Shown one piece after another: positions 17,675-27,300 of a stretch of 64,000 nucleotides of DNA. Source of the stretch: JAGOPY01 sp046484945 (lineage in GTDB: Bacteria > Bacteroidota > Bacteroidia > Bacteroidales > JAGOPY01); assembly GCA_046484945.1 (NCBI GenBank), contig JAWOHY010000026.1, positions 3,233-67,232 on the forward strand, read 5' to 3'. Within the stretch, counting starts at the first letter, position 1. Each line of letters starts with the position of its first letter. A program made the translations under genes and the position numbers. The notes under the pieces are model-generated. The model was given only the letters and a program-made list of their open reading frames with translations, was not told the origin of the DNA and ran no database searches.

Positions 17675-18922
17675 GTGGATATTTTTGAAAAGATCGTCAA
17701 TAGGATGGGGCCATTGGGCCAGTATTATGCACAAGGGCACGGTTATTACCTTTTTCCGAAGCTGGAAGGAGAGATATCCAACCGTATGATATTCAGGGGC
17801 AAGGAAAGGCTGGTCTGGAGCCTGAACAATTATCTCGGACTTGCCAATCATCCCGAAGTCAGAAAAGCTGACGCCGAGGCGGCTGCGAAATACGGGCTGG
17901 CCTACCAGATGGGTGCCCGGATGATGTCAGGACAAACCGAATACCACGAGCAGTTTGAGCGGGAAATTGCCGATTTCATGGGAAAGGAGGCCGCCTACCT
18001 GTTGAATTATGGTTACCAGGGAATGGTTTCCATTATCCAGGCGCTGGTTGACCGGAAGGATGTGATCGTATATGATTCGGAGGCCCATGCATGCATCATT
18101 GACGGCATGCAGTTGCATTTTGGGAAGCGGTTTGTTTACCCGCATAACAACATGCAGAACCTGGAAAAGGAGCTGCAACGGGCCACCAAAATCACTAATG
18201 AAACCGGTGGCGGCATCCTGGTGATCACGGAGGGGGTTTACGGAATGGCCGGCGACCTGGGGAATCTCCGGGAGATCATAAAGCTCAAAGAGCATTACAA
18301 TTTCAGGTTATTGGTAGATGATGCGCATGGATTTGGGACGATGGGCGCCACAGGCCAGGGCACAGGAGAATTCCTGGGTGTTCAGGACGAAATTGATCTC
18401 TATTTTGGCACTTTTGCTAAGGCCTTTGCAGGCATTGGCGGATTTATAGCCTCCAGGAAGGATGTGATTACATATCTGATGTACAACCTTCGTTCACAGG
18501 TGTTTGCCAAATCGCTTCCCGTTGCCATGACCATCGGGGCTTTAAAGCGCCTGGAAATATTGCGTAATGAGCCACAGCATAAAGATAAGCTGTGGACTAT
18601 CGTCAATGCCCTGCAAAAAGGGCTGAAAGAACAAGGGTTCGATCTCGGGAAAACCGAATCGCCGGTTACCCCGGTTTATTTTTCGGGAGGTGCGGGTGAA
18701 GCCACGTATATTACCTACGATTTGCGTGAGAACTATAACATCTTCTGCTCCATCGTGGTCTATCCGGTGGTCCCAAAAGGCGTCATCATGCTCCGGTTGA
18801 TCCCGACCGCAGTCCATACACTCGAAGATGTGCAGGAAACCATTCTCGCCTTTGCCGAGGTAAAAGAAAAACTTGATGCAGGCAAATATTCCCACACAGA
18901 GATCAGGGCAGTAAAAGTCTGA
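17675..18922 (+). CDS. Alpha-oxoamine synthase family PLP enzyme (serine palmitoyltransferase / capnine-synthase / KBL-like)
   Basis: 415 residues, GTG start. This is a fold-type I PLP enzyme that condenses an amino acid with an acyl thioester and releases CO2. The PLP-binding Lys lies in GTFAKAFAGIGGF (near residue 250), after the LLVDDAHGFGTMG motif with the Asp and His that contact PLP. The N-terminal loop LNNYLGLANHPEV is typical of the family. In Bacteroidota, homologues make ceramide precursors (serine palmitoyltransferase) or sulfonolipids (cysteate acyltransferase); a 2-amino-3-ketobutyrate CoA ligase remains possible. No threonine dehydrogenase is adjacent, which slightly favours a lipid role. 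Confidence 0.75.
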   Translation: MDIFEKIVNRMGPLGQYYAQGHGYYLFPKLEGEISNRMIFRGKERLVWSLNNYLGLANHPEVRKADAEAAAKYGLAYQMGARMMSGQTEYHEQFEREIADFMGKEAAYLLNYGYQGMVSIIQALVDRKDVIVYDSEAHACIIDGMQLHFGKRFVYPHNNMQNLEKELQRATKITNETGGGILVITEGVYGMAGDLGNLREIIKLKEHYNFRLLVDDAHGFGTMGATGQGTGEFLGVQDEIDLYFGTFAKAFAGIGGFIASRKDVITYLMYNLRSQVFAKSLPVAMTIGALKRLEILRNEPQHKDKLWTIVNALQKGLKEQGFDLGKTESPVTPVYFSGGAGEATYITYDLRENYNIFCSIVVYPVVPKGVIMLRLIPTAVHTLEDVQETILAFAEVKEKLDAGKYSHTEIRAVKV

Positions 18923-18968
18923 TTTCATGTGTTGCTGCCTGTGACTGGATTTCTGGAATAATAATATA

Positions 18969-20255
18969 ATGTTGTCTGCATCCGGAAAGAAAAAGCGATC
19001 CTATTCATTTGTTTATAAGATGTACAGGCGAATCCGGTACATTCGTTATAAGCGAAGACTGGAACGTGAGAAAAACCGAAGATTTCAGCAAGCTGCCTAT
19101 CTGGAAGAAAAGGAGGTCCGGCAGAAATTGACGGAATTCGAAAAACAAGAGAAGCTGCGGCAACGAATTAAGTCGAAGGAAGACAAAGCAAAGGCCAGGA
19201 AATACAAAGCAGACCTGAAGGCCGAAATCTGGGAACAGAAGCGACAGGCAAAGGCTGAAATCAGCAGGTTATCGTCGGAGCTCAGGGAAAAGGAGCGTCT
19301 CCAAAGAAAGATCGAAAAGAAAAGAAGGAAGCGGCTGCTGAAGTTTTATTTCAAAACCCGGGTCAGGGATCTGAAGAGCCTCCCCCGCTCCATCAATATC
19401 CGGAATATTAAAAAGCTGTCTTCTCTTATCCGGGATATGATCAGCACCATCAGGACCTACCTGGTTATCGCCTTCAATTCGACCGTCCTGTTTGTATTGT
19501 CATACCTGGTCCTGTTTCTCACCGGGCAGGCTATAACCGTTCTAACAGCGAGTCTTTTTGATTATCCGACGATTGTCTATTATTGGGAAATCTTTTTTGT
19601 AATAAGCCCCGAAGACTGGTATCACGATTCGGTCAAGACTATTTTTTCGGCCGGGCCACTGGTCAACCTGGTCATTGGAATATCATTCCTTATTGTCTAT
19701 AACAACATCCGTGAAAGCAGCGGGACCTTCAAACTATTTTTTCTCTGGGGTTACCTTCATGCGGTGAATATGTTATTCGGAGCGATGCTTATCGGAACGC
19801 TATTTGAAACAGGGGTCGGGCACGTCATCAGCTGGATGTACATCATGGATACCGGCCGGGTATTGTATTCAATATTTTCTATTTTTATTCTAGTGATAGC
19901 TGGATTGCTCACTACCAGGCCATTTCTGATCTCAGCCAATACTTATTATAATCAGATAGGCATCCGGAACAGGTCGTTTTTCATTTCGGCACAAGTGTTG
20001 ATGCCATACCTTTTAGGAAATGTTCTTCTCATAGCCATCCGCTTGCCAAGATTTATTTATTATGACACCTTTATCGTTTTAACACTCATTCTGAGCATAA
20101 TACCCATACTGTTAGCCAGCAGGGCTTATCCGGAACTGTATTTCGAAGAGGATACAAAAAAGCGTCGGGTGGCATGGTTGAATGCCCTTGTATTGATATT
20201 CATCCTGTTCATTTTCCGGGGGGTGCTGGAGATGGGCATTCGATTCGGGGGATGA
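18969..20255 (+). CDS. Uncharacterised membrane protein with basic coiled-coil N-terminus
   Basis: A 428-residue protein I do not recognise. Residues 1-125 are extremely charged and basic (many K, R and E, predicted long cytoplasmic coiled coil, no signal peptide). The rest holds about seven hydrophobic segments from residue 165 to the C-terminus. The block SAGPLVNLVIGISF followed by FLWGYLHAVNMLFGAML resembles the G-P-x-x-N and Asn-rich motifs of M50 site-2 proteases, but no HExxH zinc motif is present. It may therefore be a degenerate relative or a chance likeness. It follows the oxoamine synthase by 46 bp on the same strand. Confidence 0.6.
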   Translation: MLSASGKKKRSYSFVYKMYRRIRYIRYKRRLEREKNRRFQQAAYLEEKEVRQKLTEFEKQEKLRQRIKSKEDKAKARKYKADLKAEIWEQKRQAKAEISRLSSELREKERLQRKIEKKRRKRLLKFYFKTRVRDLKSLPRSINIRNIKKLSSLIRDMISTIRTYLVIAFNSTVLFVLSYLVLFLTGQAITVLTASLFDYPTIVYYWEIFFVISPEDWYHDSVKTIFSAGPLVNLVIGISFLIVYNNIRESSGTFKLFFLWGYLHAVNMLFGAMLIGTLFETGVGHVISWMYIMDTGRVLYSIFSIFILVIAGLLTTRPFLISANTYYNQIGIRNRSFFISAQVLMPYLLGNVLLIAIRLPRFIYYDTFIVLTLILSIIPILLASRAYPELYFEEDTKKRRVAWLNALVLIFILFIFRGVLEMGIRFGG

Positions 20256-20259
20256 GTAA

Positions 20260-21996
20260 TTACCGGTCGATCACCAGTTTCTTCAAACCCCAGCCTTCAG
20301 CAGTTTTAAATCTCAGGTAATAAAAACCATTGGTGACAGGCCCCAGGTCCAGATGGCCTTCCATCTTGCCTTCAGTCCATTCGGCCAGTATTTTCCCGGA
20401 CACATCGTATAAACAAACCGATTCTATCAGGTATTCCGATTCATATTTTATCATGTAGCCTTTTACCGGATTCGGACGGATCTTTATATGCTGACTGACC
20501 AGGTACTGATCGACACTTCCGACTCCTCCTCCGTCGGGTACCAGTGATACATCCAGGTAAGTTGCCTGCCTGTTTGCAACAGTGACATTGTGGATCACTT
20601 TGGTTGCATATCCGGGTGCAGCATACCTGACCGAATAGGTGCCGGCCGGCAGCAGCCTGTGATATTTTCCTGTCGGAAGTGAGGAATAAACCCACGAGCT
20701 ATCCAATTCGTGAGAAAGCGCATACACTTCAGCCTTCATGGGCCATCCAGTAACGGAGTCTCTGACAATACCCCGGAGGCCAAACACCGACTGCTCCATA
20801 TAATTCAGTAAAGACCGGTAGTTATAATTCCACCAGGCCGGCAATTGCTGTGGTGGCAGTAATTTTGTATTGGATATCTCCAGGGTGAATTCGCGGCATT
20901 GATGGAAATAATTCATGTAATCCTGCCGACCACCGGTGATGGAATACCAGGCATAGCCGTTGGTAATCCCGTTGTCAAAGCCGCTCATGTATCCTGATGG
21001 GCTGTAAAGATGCGCTGTATCGGCATATTCACGGCAGACATACACCCACCAGTCATTATCGGCCGCCAGGTGAGACCAGGTATCCCAGGGGTAATTACAC
21101 ACCTCCGCCCCGCCGTGAATATTGGCAGACGAGACAAAATGATGGTCTTCTGCCATTTGCATAAAGGCTACTGTTTCAACCTGCCAATCATTGCCATCGG
21201 GATGGGGACCGGCTTCCGGATCAGGGTAATTCCTGTTGAGATCCACACCTTGTGCGTTGTATCTTTTGGCATTGTTCACCGTATTGTTTCCTCCCCAGTA
21301 AGTTCCGTCAGGGTTGGCTAGCGGATTGATCCATATTTCAATATTATCGACCAGGGATGTGACACGCGGATCGGTTCCATAGTTTGAAAGCAGATAATCA
21401 ATCAACCGCAGCATCAAAACATAACCAGCGGTTTCGTCGCCGTGCATGGTAGAAGTATAAAGAAATTGCGGTTCGTTTTCATGAATGCCGATATTGTCCG
21501 AAATTCTGGCAATGAGCAATTCCCGGCCCACATTCGTTGTGCCAATCGAAAAAACCTGGCATAATGAAGGGTACTGTGCAGCGTACTGGTACATCATGTC
21601 GACGTATGCTTCATACGTTGGGTAGAAATCCCATTCGAGCGGTTCCCGGATATCAATCCGGTCTTTCATGTTCAGATCGCCCTCGTAATAACCAGGATGA
21701 GGCAATACTTCATAGGGTATCGAATATTCCAGGAAGCTGGAAAACTCTTTCCTGTTGGCATAGGCATGCACTGTACCGTCGGCCTGCGCCTTATCGATGG
21801 AAACGATCCTGCTAAATTCATCGATAACTGCTTTGTCTTCAACCTGGAAGCGGAAGTAAATCTCCCCGGAATCCTTAAACAAGTTGTCGATGCCGTGATG
21901 ATACAGCATATTTTGGCCAAATACCGGTCCGGATATCAGAAATAAGAGAATGGCCAAACGTAATATCCTGGACAACCCCATCATGATCATGTTCAT
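20260..21996 (-). CDS. Secreted M14 zinc carboxypeptidase with T9SS sorting domain
   Basis: 578 residues. A signal peptide comes first (RILRLAILLFLISGPVFG). The M14 catalytic domain spans about residues 110-410. It shows the zinc ligands in TSTMHGDETAGY (H-x-x-E) and SANIHGGAEV (His). The catalytic Glu is in CREFTLEISNTKL. A carboxypeptidase-regulatory-like beta domain follows (GIVRDSVTGWPMKAEVY). The C-terminus is a type A T9SS domain (IRPNPVKGYMIK, then LYDVSGKILA, then GFYYLRFKT). It is probably an extracellular or surface peptidase. It lies 16 bp after dapA on the same strand, so they may share a transcript. Confidence 0.92.
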   Translation of the reverse strand: MNMIMMGLSRILRLAILLFLISGPVFGQNMLYHHGIDNLFKDSGEIYFRFQVEDKAVIDEFSRIVSIDKAQADGTVHAYANRKEFSSFLEYSIPYEVLPHPGYYEGDLNMKDRIDIREPLEWDFYPTYEAYVDMMYQYAAQYPSLCQVFSIGTTNVGRELLIARISDNIGIHENEPQFLYTSTMHGDETAGYVLMLRLIDYLLSNYGTDPRVTSLVDNIEIWINPLANPDGTYWGGNNTVNNAKRYNAQGVDLNRNYPDPEAGPHPDGNDWQVETVAFMQMAEDHHFVSSANIHGGAEVCNYPWDTWSHLAADNDWWVYVCREYADTAHLYSPSGYMSGFDNGITNGYAWYSITGGRQDYMNYFHQCREFTLEISNTKLLPPQQLPAWWNYNYRSLLNYMEQSVFGLRGIVRDSVTGWPMKAEVYALSHELDSSWVYSSLPTGKYHRLLPAGTYSVRYAAPGYATKVIHNVTVANRQATYLDVSLVPDGGGVGSVDQYLVSQHIKIRPNPVKGYMIKYESEYLIESVCLYDVSGKILAEWTEGKMEGHLDLGPVTNGFYYLRFKTAEGWGLKKLVIDR

Positions 21997-22012
21997 ATTA
22001 TATGGATTCTTA

Positions 22013-22915
22013 CTAATTTATTTCAACCTCTGACTGCACCAACAGTCCCACCTGATCGGCGATCAGTGACTGGACGGTTTTGTTCACCTTGACCAGTGGC
22101 AGCCGCACATTGCTTTTGCACAGTTCCAGGATTTCCAGTGCCGCTTTGATACCGGAAGGGTTTCCATCCAGGAATAATGCATTCATAAAATGGAGCAGCT
22201 GATAATGTAGCAATCTTGCTTTACTGAATTTTCCTTTCAACCCCTGATCCACCATTGTGGAGAAATGTCCGGGAAACGCATTGGCCCCTACTGAAATAAC
22301 CCCATCGGCACCGATCGAAAGCAAAGGAAGGGTGAGCATATCATCTCCTGAAATGACCAAAAAACCCATCGGTCTTTCCTTCAGGATTTCCATGCATTGC
22401 AAAAGATTTCCCGAGGCTTCCTTTATCCCGATGATATTCCTGAAATCTTTTGCCAGTTTGAGGGTGGTCTCAGCCGTGATATTCACGCTTGTTCTTCCCG
22501 GGACATTATAAAGAATGACCGGAACTGGGCATGCTCCGGCAATGGCCTTGTAATGAAAATATATGCCTTTTTGCTGGGGTTTGTTATAATAGGGGCATAC
22601 CGACAGGATGGCGTCCAGGCCATCAAAAGAGATCGCCTTAATGGTATTAATAACTTCCTGTGTATTGTTCCCTCCTACTCCAGCCACTACCGGAACCCTT
22701 TTATTTACCGTTTCCACGACAAAATCGAGCACTGCTACTTTTTCATCTTTGGATAGGTTGACCGATTCGCCGGTTGTGCCGAGGGCAACAATATAATTCA
22801 CTCCGCCAGTGATTACATGTTCCAGGATTTTCTCAAAAGCGCCAAAGTCAATATTTCCGCTGTCATGAAAAGGGGTGACAATTGCTACGCCCGTACCTTT
22901 GAATGGATCATTCAT
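22013..22915 (-). CDS. dapA: 4-hydroxy-tetrahydrodipicolinate synthase
   Basis: A 300-residue (beta/alpha)8 aldolase that condenses pyruvate with aspartate semialdehyde in lysine and diaminopimelate synthesis. The Schiff-base Lys is K165 in IIGIKEASGN, the catalytic Tyr is Y136 in VPVILYNVPGRT, and the Thr pair is T47-T48 in GTTGE. All match E. coli DapA in order and spacing. The start overlaps the upstream DUF6913 gene by 8 bp, indicating translational coupling. Confidence 0.95.
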   Translation of the reverse strand: MNDPFKGTGVAIVTPFHDSGNIDFGAFEKILEHVITGGVNYIVALGTTGESVNLSKDEKVAVLDFVVETVNKRVPVVAGVGGNNTQEVINTIKAISFDGLDAILSVCPYYNKPQQKGIYFHYKAIAGACPVPVILYNVPGRTSVNITAETTLKLAKDFRNIIGIKEASGNLLQCMEILKERPMGFLVISGDDMLTLPLLSIGADGVISVGANAFPGHFSTMVDQGLKGKFSKARLLHYQLLHFMNALFLDGNPSGIKAALEILELCKSNVRLPLVKVNKTVQSLIADQVGLLVQSEVEIN

Positions 22916-23489
22916 TTTCCCTGGGATTTAAGATTAACAAATACTCATGGATATCGTCCAATAATTTAACCTGGTCATGCATCTCTCCGGTTTTAAAAAG
23001 AACGTCATAAATACCTGTCAGATCGCCCTTTTTCAATCCCGATTCATCATTATGGTAAGACCCTGCCCTTAGCCTGGCCCTGGACATAGCGGCTATATAT
23101 TTCAGTGGAAAAACATTTTCAGAAGCTAAATTGATACAAACATCAAATTCCGTGTCGGTAAAGTCACTGATAAAGCTGGCATGGGGTATATTAAACCAGT
23201 TGAGGTGTTTTCTGGTAAATAAGTCAAAAGAAAGAACCGGCAGGAATTTTTTGGTCAACAATTTATCGTCAGTGTACCCAAGCGCTTTCGTTTTCACTTT
23301 TTTGCCTTGTAATTCCTGGAGGTACATATGGACATGCCGGTAGGTATTTTCGTCTGTTAATTCAAACAAGATTCCCACGGAACCGGCTGAATCGATATTC
23401 ACCATCTTCCGGTTTCTTTTGATGGTTGTTATCTTTCTTTTCAGGAAGTAATTACCGGCGTAATATTTTATTTCACTTATAAAACTCAT
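22908..23489 (-). CDS. DUF6913 family protein
   Basis: A 193-residue soluble protein with a basic N-terminus (YFLKRKITTIKRNRKMV) and a mixed alpha/beta body. FDVCINLASENVFPLKYIAA is a conserved-looking block in the middle. No catalytic motif or signal peptide is apparent. In Bacteroidota a DUF6913 protein commonly precedes dapA, and here the two overlap by 8 bp. That implies co-expression, but the function is unknown. Confidence 0.7.
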   Translation of the reverse strand: MSFISEIKYYAGNYFLKRKITTIKRNRKMVNIDSAGSVGILFELTDENTYRHVHMYLQELQGKKVKTKALGYTDDKLLTKKFLPVLSFDLFTRKHLNWFNIPHASFISDFTDTEFDVCINLASENVFPLKYIAAMSRARLRAGSYHNDESGLKKGDLTGIYDVLFKTGEMHDQVKLLDDIHEYLLILNPRENE

Positions 23490-23539
23490 TCACTTTCTTA
23501 AGAAGGGAATGGTAAAATTATAAAGAAAAACAAAACTGC

Positions 23540-25990
23540 CTACGACAAATTTAAAGCATGGGGAACTTTATCTTTCAGTAAGGTGAGGTTTATCACATCC
23601 AGCATTTTTTCGACATAGATAAAATCCACCCCTTCGATGTAATCCTTTTTAATCTCATCGATATCCTTTTTATTTTCTGAGGAAAGGATAATATGATGGA
23701 TTTTAGCACGTTTCGCTGCCAGGATCTTTTCTTTGATCCCACCGACGGGCAATACTTTTCCACGCAGGGTGATTTCACCGGTCATGGCCACGTCGGCCCT
23801 GACTTTACGCTGAGTGAACGCGGATGTCAAAGCCGTCAGCATGGTAATTCCGGCGGAGGGGCCATCTTTTGGCGTGGCTCCTTCCGGAACATGGATATGG
23901 GCATTCCAGTGTCGGAAGATTTCCGGGTCGAGGTTCAGCCGGTGGGCATGTGATTTGAGGTATTCGAAGGCAATCGTTGCCGATTCTTTCATCACATCGC
24001 CCAGGTTCCCGGTGAGTGTCAGTATACCTTTTCCTTTGCTCAGGCTGACCTCTACCAGGAGGATTTCACCTCCCACGGCCGTCCAGGCAAGGCCCGTAGC
24101 TACACCGGGCACGTCATGCTTAGTATCTTTGTCACGCTGGTACTTAGGTGCACCGAGGATGGATTCTATGTCGTCGGTTTGAAGTTTCGCCATATAATCC
24201 TCCTCCATGGCAACGTATTTCGCCCTGTTCCGGATGACTTTGGCGATTACTTTCTCAAGCGACCGGACACCTGATTCGCGGGTATAATCGTCGATGATCT
24301 TCGCAAGCACCTTAACGCTGAATTTGACATGCTTAGTTGTCAAACCATGCTCCCTGAGCTGTTTTGGGATCAGGTGCCGCCTGGCGATCTCCACTTTTTC
24401 TTCCAGCAGGTAACCACTCAGGTCAATGATCTCCATCCGGTCGCGCAAAGCCGGATGCACCGTTAATAAAGTATTGGCTGTTGCCAGGAACATGATCCGT
24501 GAGAGGTCAAAATTGACTTCCAGGTAATTATCGTAGAATTCGAAATTCTGTTCGGGATCCAGTACTTCCAGCAGCGCGGCCTGGGGGTCTCCCTGTATGT
24601 TGTTGCCGCTGACCTTGTCGACCTCATCCAGGACAAACACGGGATTGGCTGATCCCGCTTTCCGGAGGCTCTGGATGATCCGGCCCGGCATGGCGCCGAT
24701 ATAGGTTTTGCGATGGCCGCGCAATTCGGCTTCATCACGCAATCCGCCCAAGGAAACCCGGATGTAATTGCGCCCCAGCGCACGGGCGATCGATTTGCCC
24801 AGGGATGTCTTACCGACGCCGGGAGGGCCCACAAAGCATAAAATGGGCGACTTCATGTCGTTTTTCAGCTTCAGCACGGCCAGATGCTCGATGATCCGCT
24901 CCTTGATCTTTTCCAAACCGTAATGATCCTCATCCAGGATCCGCTGGGCCTTTTTCAAGTCAAAACTGTCTTCTGTGTAATCATTCCAGGGCAACTCGAT
25001 CATAGTTTCCAGATAATTCATCTGGATGGAATATTCGGCGGCCTGGGTGTTCATCCGCTGCAATTTCTTCAGTTCTTTCTCGAAAGTCTTGCCTACTTTT
25101 TCAGACCATTTCTTCGTGGCGGCCTTTTCTTTTAAAGCATTGATCTCTTGCTCATGCGGGCTGCCTCCCAGCTCCTCCTGTATGGTTTTCAACTGCTGGC
25201 TAAGCAGGTAGTCCCGCTGCTGCTTGTCAAGGTCCGATTTGACCTTGTCCTGGATCTGGCTTTTCAGCTCCAGCATGTGCAATTCCTTGGCCAGGGCTGT
25301 GAGCACATCATTGGCCCGTTTGATGAGATCGGGGGTCTCAAGAAGTTTTTGCTTCTCCGCCAGTTCAATATTCAGATTGGACGATACAAAGTTAACCAGG
25401 AAAAAGGGGCTTTCAATGTTTTTGATAGCGAAGGCCGCTTCGGAAGGTATGTTTGGGGAAAGCTTGATGATCTGGATGGCCAGGTCTTTCAGCGATCCGA
25501 TCAATGCTATGAAATGCTCATCCCGCTTCAGTTTTTTGTCAAAGTCGGCCAGATCCGTGATCCTGGCCCTGAAATAGGGTTCATCCTGGATAAACTGCTC
25601 TATTTCAAATCGTTTCTTTCCCTGTATGATAACGGTTGTGTTGCCATCGGGCATTTGCAGGATCTTAAGCAGTTGTGCCACAGTGCCCACCCGGTAGAGA
25701 TCTTTCTCCTCCGGGTCTTCAAAACTGGCATCTTTCTGGGCGACAACCCCGATAACCCTTTCGTTACGATAGGATTCCCTGATCAGGCGAATGGATTTAT
25801 CCCGCCCCACGGTAATGGGGATCACCACACCCGGAAAAAGGACAGTGTTCCTGAGTGGTAATATGGGAAGGCTTTCCGGCAGGTCTTCTGCATGCATCAT
25901 CTCTTCCTCCTCTGAGGAAAGGAGGGGAATAAATTCCGTGTCATTATCCATGGCTTGGGTAAAGCCATTTATGTTAAAGAGGTCGTCCAT
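23540..25990 (-). CDS. lon: ATP-dependent Lon protease
   Basis: An 816-residue LonA protease. The N-terminal substrate-binding domain (LPILPLRNTVLFPGVVIPIT) is preceded by an acidic extension of about 35 residues. The AAA+ domain has Walker A GPPGVGKTS and Walker B VFVLDEVDK. The proteolytic dyad is Ser712 in PKDGPSAG and Lys755 in GGIKEK, 43 residues apart as in E. coli Lon. It lies 62 bp downstream of the GlmU-like gene on the same strand. No heat-shock operator is obvious upstream. Confidence 0.96.
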   Translation of the reverse strand: MDDLFNINGFTQAMDNDTEFIPLLSSEEEEMMHAEDLPESLPILPLRNTVLFPGVVIPITVGRDKSIRLIRESYRNERVIGVVAQKDASFEDPEEKDLYRVGTVAQLLKILQMPDGNTTVIIQGKKRFEIEQFIQDEPYFRARITDLADFDKKLKRDEHFIALIGSLKDLAIQIIKLSPNIPSEAAFAIKNIESPFFLVNFVSSNLNIELAEKQKLLETPDLIKRANDVLTALAKELHMLELKSQIQDKVKSDLDKQQRDYLLSQQLKTIQEELGGSPHEQEINALKEKAATKKWSEKVGKTFEKELKKLQRMNTQAAEYSIQMNYLETMIELPWNDYTEDSFDLKKAQRILDEDHYGLEKIKERIIEHLAVLKLKNDMKSPILCFVGPPGVGKTSLGKSIARALGRNYIRVSLGGLRDEAELRGHRKTYIGAMPGRIIQSLRKAGSANPVFVLDEVDKVSGNNIQGDPQAALLEVLDPEQNFEFYDNYLEVNFDLSRIMFLATANTLLTVHPALRDRMEIIDLSGYLLEEKVEIARRHLIPKQLREHGLTTKHVKFSVKVLAKIIDDYTRESGVRSLEKVIAKVIRNRAKYVAMEEDYMAKLQTDDIESILGAPKYQRDKDTKHDVPGVATGLAWTAVGGEILLVEVSLSKGKGILTLTGNLGDVMKESATIAFEYLKSHAHRLNLDPEIFRHWNAHIHVPEGATPKDGPSAGITMLTALTSAFTQRKVRADVAMTGEITLRGKVLPVGGIKEKILAAKRAKIHHIILSSENKKDIDEIKKDYIEGVDFIYVEKMLDVINLTLLKDKVPHALNLS

Positions 25991-26052
25991 AAATTGTGCG
26001 TCAATTTGTCAGTTTATGTTGCCAGACATTTCTTGCCATTATGCCAGAAGTG

Positions 26053-27219
26053 CTACAACAACTCATAGACATCCCTGAGGATCTGCTCATCGATGCCCGT
26101 AAACTCCAGTCCCCGGCGCCGGTAAACCACCCGGGCTACGTTAATTGCCCGGTCGATAAGGTAAGTATGATACCCGCTGGTGCCGCCCCAGACAAAGCTG
26201 GGGACAAAATTCCGCTGATACCCGGAACCAAAGATATTGGCATTTATTCCAACAACCGTACCAGTATTGAACATGGTATTGATACCGCACTTGGAATGAT
26301 CTCCCATGACCAGGCCGCAGAATTGCAGGCCGGTTTCCACGAAGGTCTGATCTGTGTAGTTCCACAGCTTGACCTGTTCATAATTGTTTTTCAGGTTGGA
26401 TGTATTGGTGTCGGCCCCGAGGTTACACCATTCGGCAATAACGGAGTGGCCCATGAAGCCGTCGTGTGCTTTATTCGAATAACCGAAAAAGACCGAATTG
26501 TTCACCTCCCCTCCTACCTTGCTATGAGGCCCGATTGTTGTCGGACCATAGATTTTCGCCCCCATTTTCACAACAGCATGCTCTCCCAGGGAAAACGGAC
26601 CCCTGATGAGACTGCCTTCCATCACCTCCGCATCTTTACCGATATAAATCGGCCCGGTGGATGAATTCAGGACACTGCATTCCACCACTGCTCCTGGCTC
26701 GATAAATACCTGATTGCCTATTACCTGGTTGGTTTTGCTGATGGGAGCCGATTTCCGGCCGGTCGTCAGTAAAGAGAAATCTTCCCGGATGGCACGGTCA
26801 TTCCTGGAAAAAATATCCCAGGTATTGGATATCTTCAAAGGATCGGTCCTGGATTCAATCATATCCTCCCCTTCCATGCTTTCTTCATCCAGCTTCTCCA
26901 GGTCCATTTGCTGCAGCCTCATGGCAATGATGATATCCTCATGATGTAAAACCTCTCCTTTTTTAAGGGATTGTATCTCTTCCAGCAGTTCAGGGCTTGG
27001 ACAAACCGAACCATTGATCACAATATTGTCATCCGCTTCGACAATGGGGTACTTCCTGCGTAAATAAGGTTCTGTCAATGTGGAGGTTGGCTCCCCAAGA
27101 TATTTTTCCCATTTTTCACGGATGGTCAGTATGCCGACTCTGATATCGGCCACCGGACGAAGATAGGTAAGCGGCAATAAGTTGCTTCTCCAAAAATTGT
27201 CAAACAAGATATAGTTCAT
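26053..27219 (-). CDS. GlmU-like nucleotidyltransferase with left-handed beta-helix
   Basis: 388 residues. The N-terminal third is a reduced nucleotidyltransferase-like region (NYILFDNFWRSNLLPLTYLRPVADIRVGILT), lacking the usual GxGTRxxP loop at the start. The C-terminal half is a hexapeptide-repeat beta-helix (residues about 200-370) with strings such as GPIYIGKDAEVMEGSLIRGP. Bacteroidota genomes carry this as the GlmU family, putative sugar-1-phosphate nucleotidyl- or acetyltransferase. It may contribute to envelope sugar precursors, but the substrate is unknown. It precedes lon. Confidence 0.75.
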   Translation of the reverse strand: MNYILFDNFWRSNLLPLTYLRPVADIRVGILTIREKWEKYLGEPTSTLTEPYLRRKYPIVEADDNIVINGSVCPSPELLEEIQSLKKGEVLHHEDIIIAMRLQQMDLEKLDEESMEGEDMIESRTDPLKISNTWDIFSRNDRAIREDFSLLTTGRKSAPISKTNQVIGNQVFIEPGAVVECSVLNSSTGPIYIGKDAEVMEGSLIRGPFSLGEHAVVKMGAKIYGPTTIGPHSKVGGEVNNSVFFGYSNKAHDGFMGHSVIAEWCNLGADTNTSNLKNNYEQVKLWNYTDQTFVETGLQFCGLVMGDHSKCGINTMFNTGTVVGINANIFGSGYQRNFVPSFVWGGTSGYHTYLIDRAINVARVVYRRRGLEFTGIDEQILRDVYELL

Positions 27220-27245
27220 ATAAGGCAGAATTTGGGTGTAAAAAT

Positions 27246-27278
27246 ATACAAAAAAGCCCTTGGCGTTGGCGAAGGGCT
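27246..27278 (-). terminator. Rho-independent terminator after rpmE2
   Basis: On the minus strand AGCCCTT and AAGGGCT form a 7-bp stem with a 10-nt loop, followed by a run of seven T. It lies 22 bp past the rpmE2 stop and just upstream of the GlmU-like gene. Confidence 0.85.
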
Positions 27279-27300
27279 GATTTATGGGGGATAAACATTT

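Noticed and set aside
17534..17851. 105-codon minus-strand reading frame upstream of bamD
   Set aside because: It covers the promoter and first 59 codons of the oxoamine synthase gene, and its translation is not protein-like.
25148..25861. 237-codon plus-strand reading frame inside lon
   Set aside because: It is the antisense shadow of the Lon N-terminal domain.
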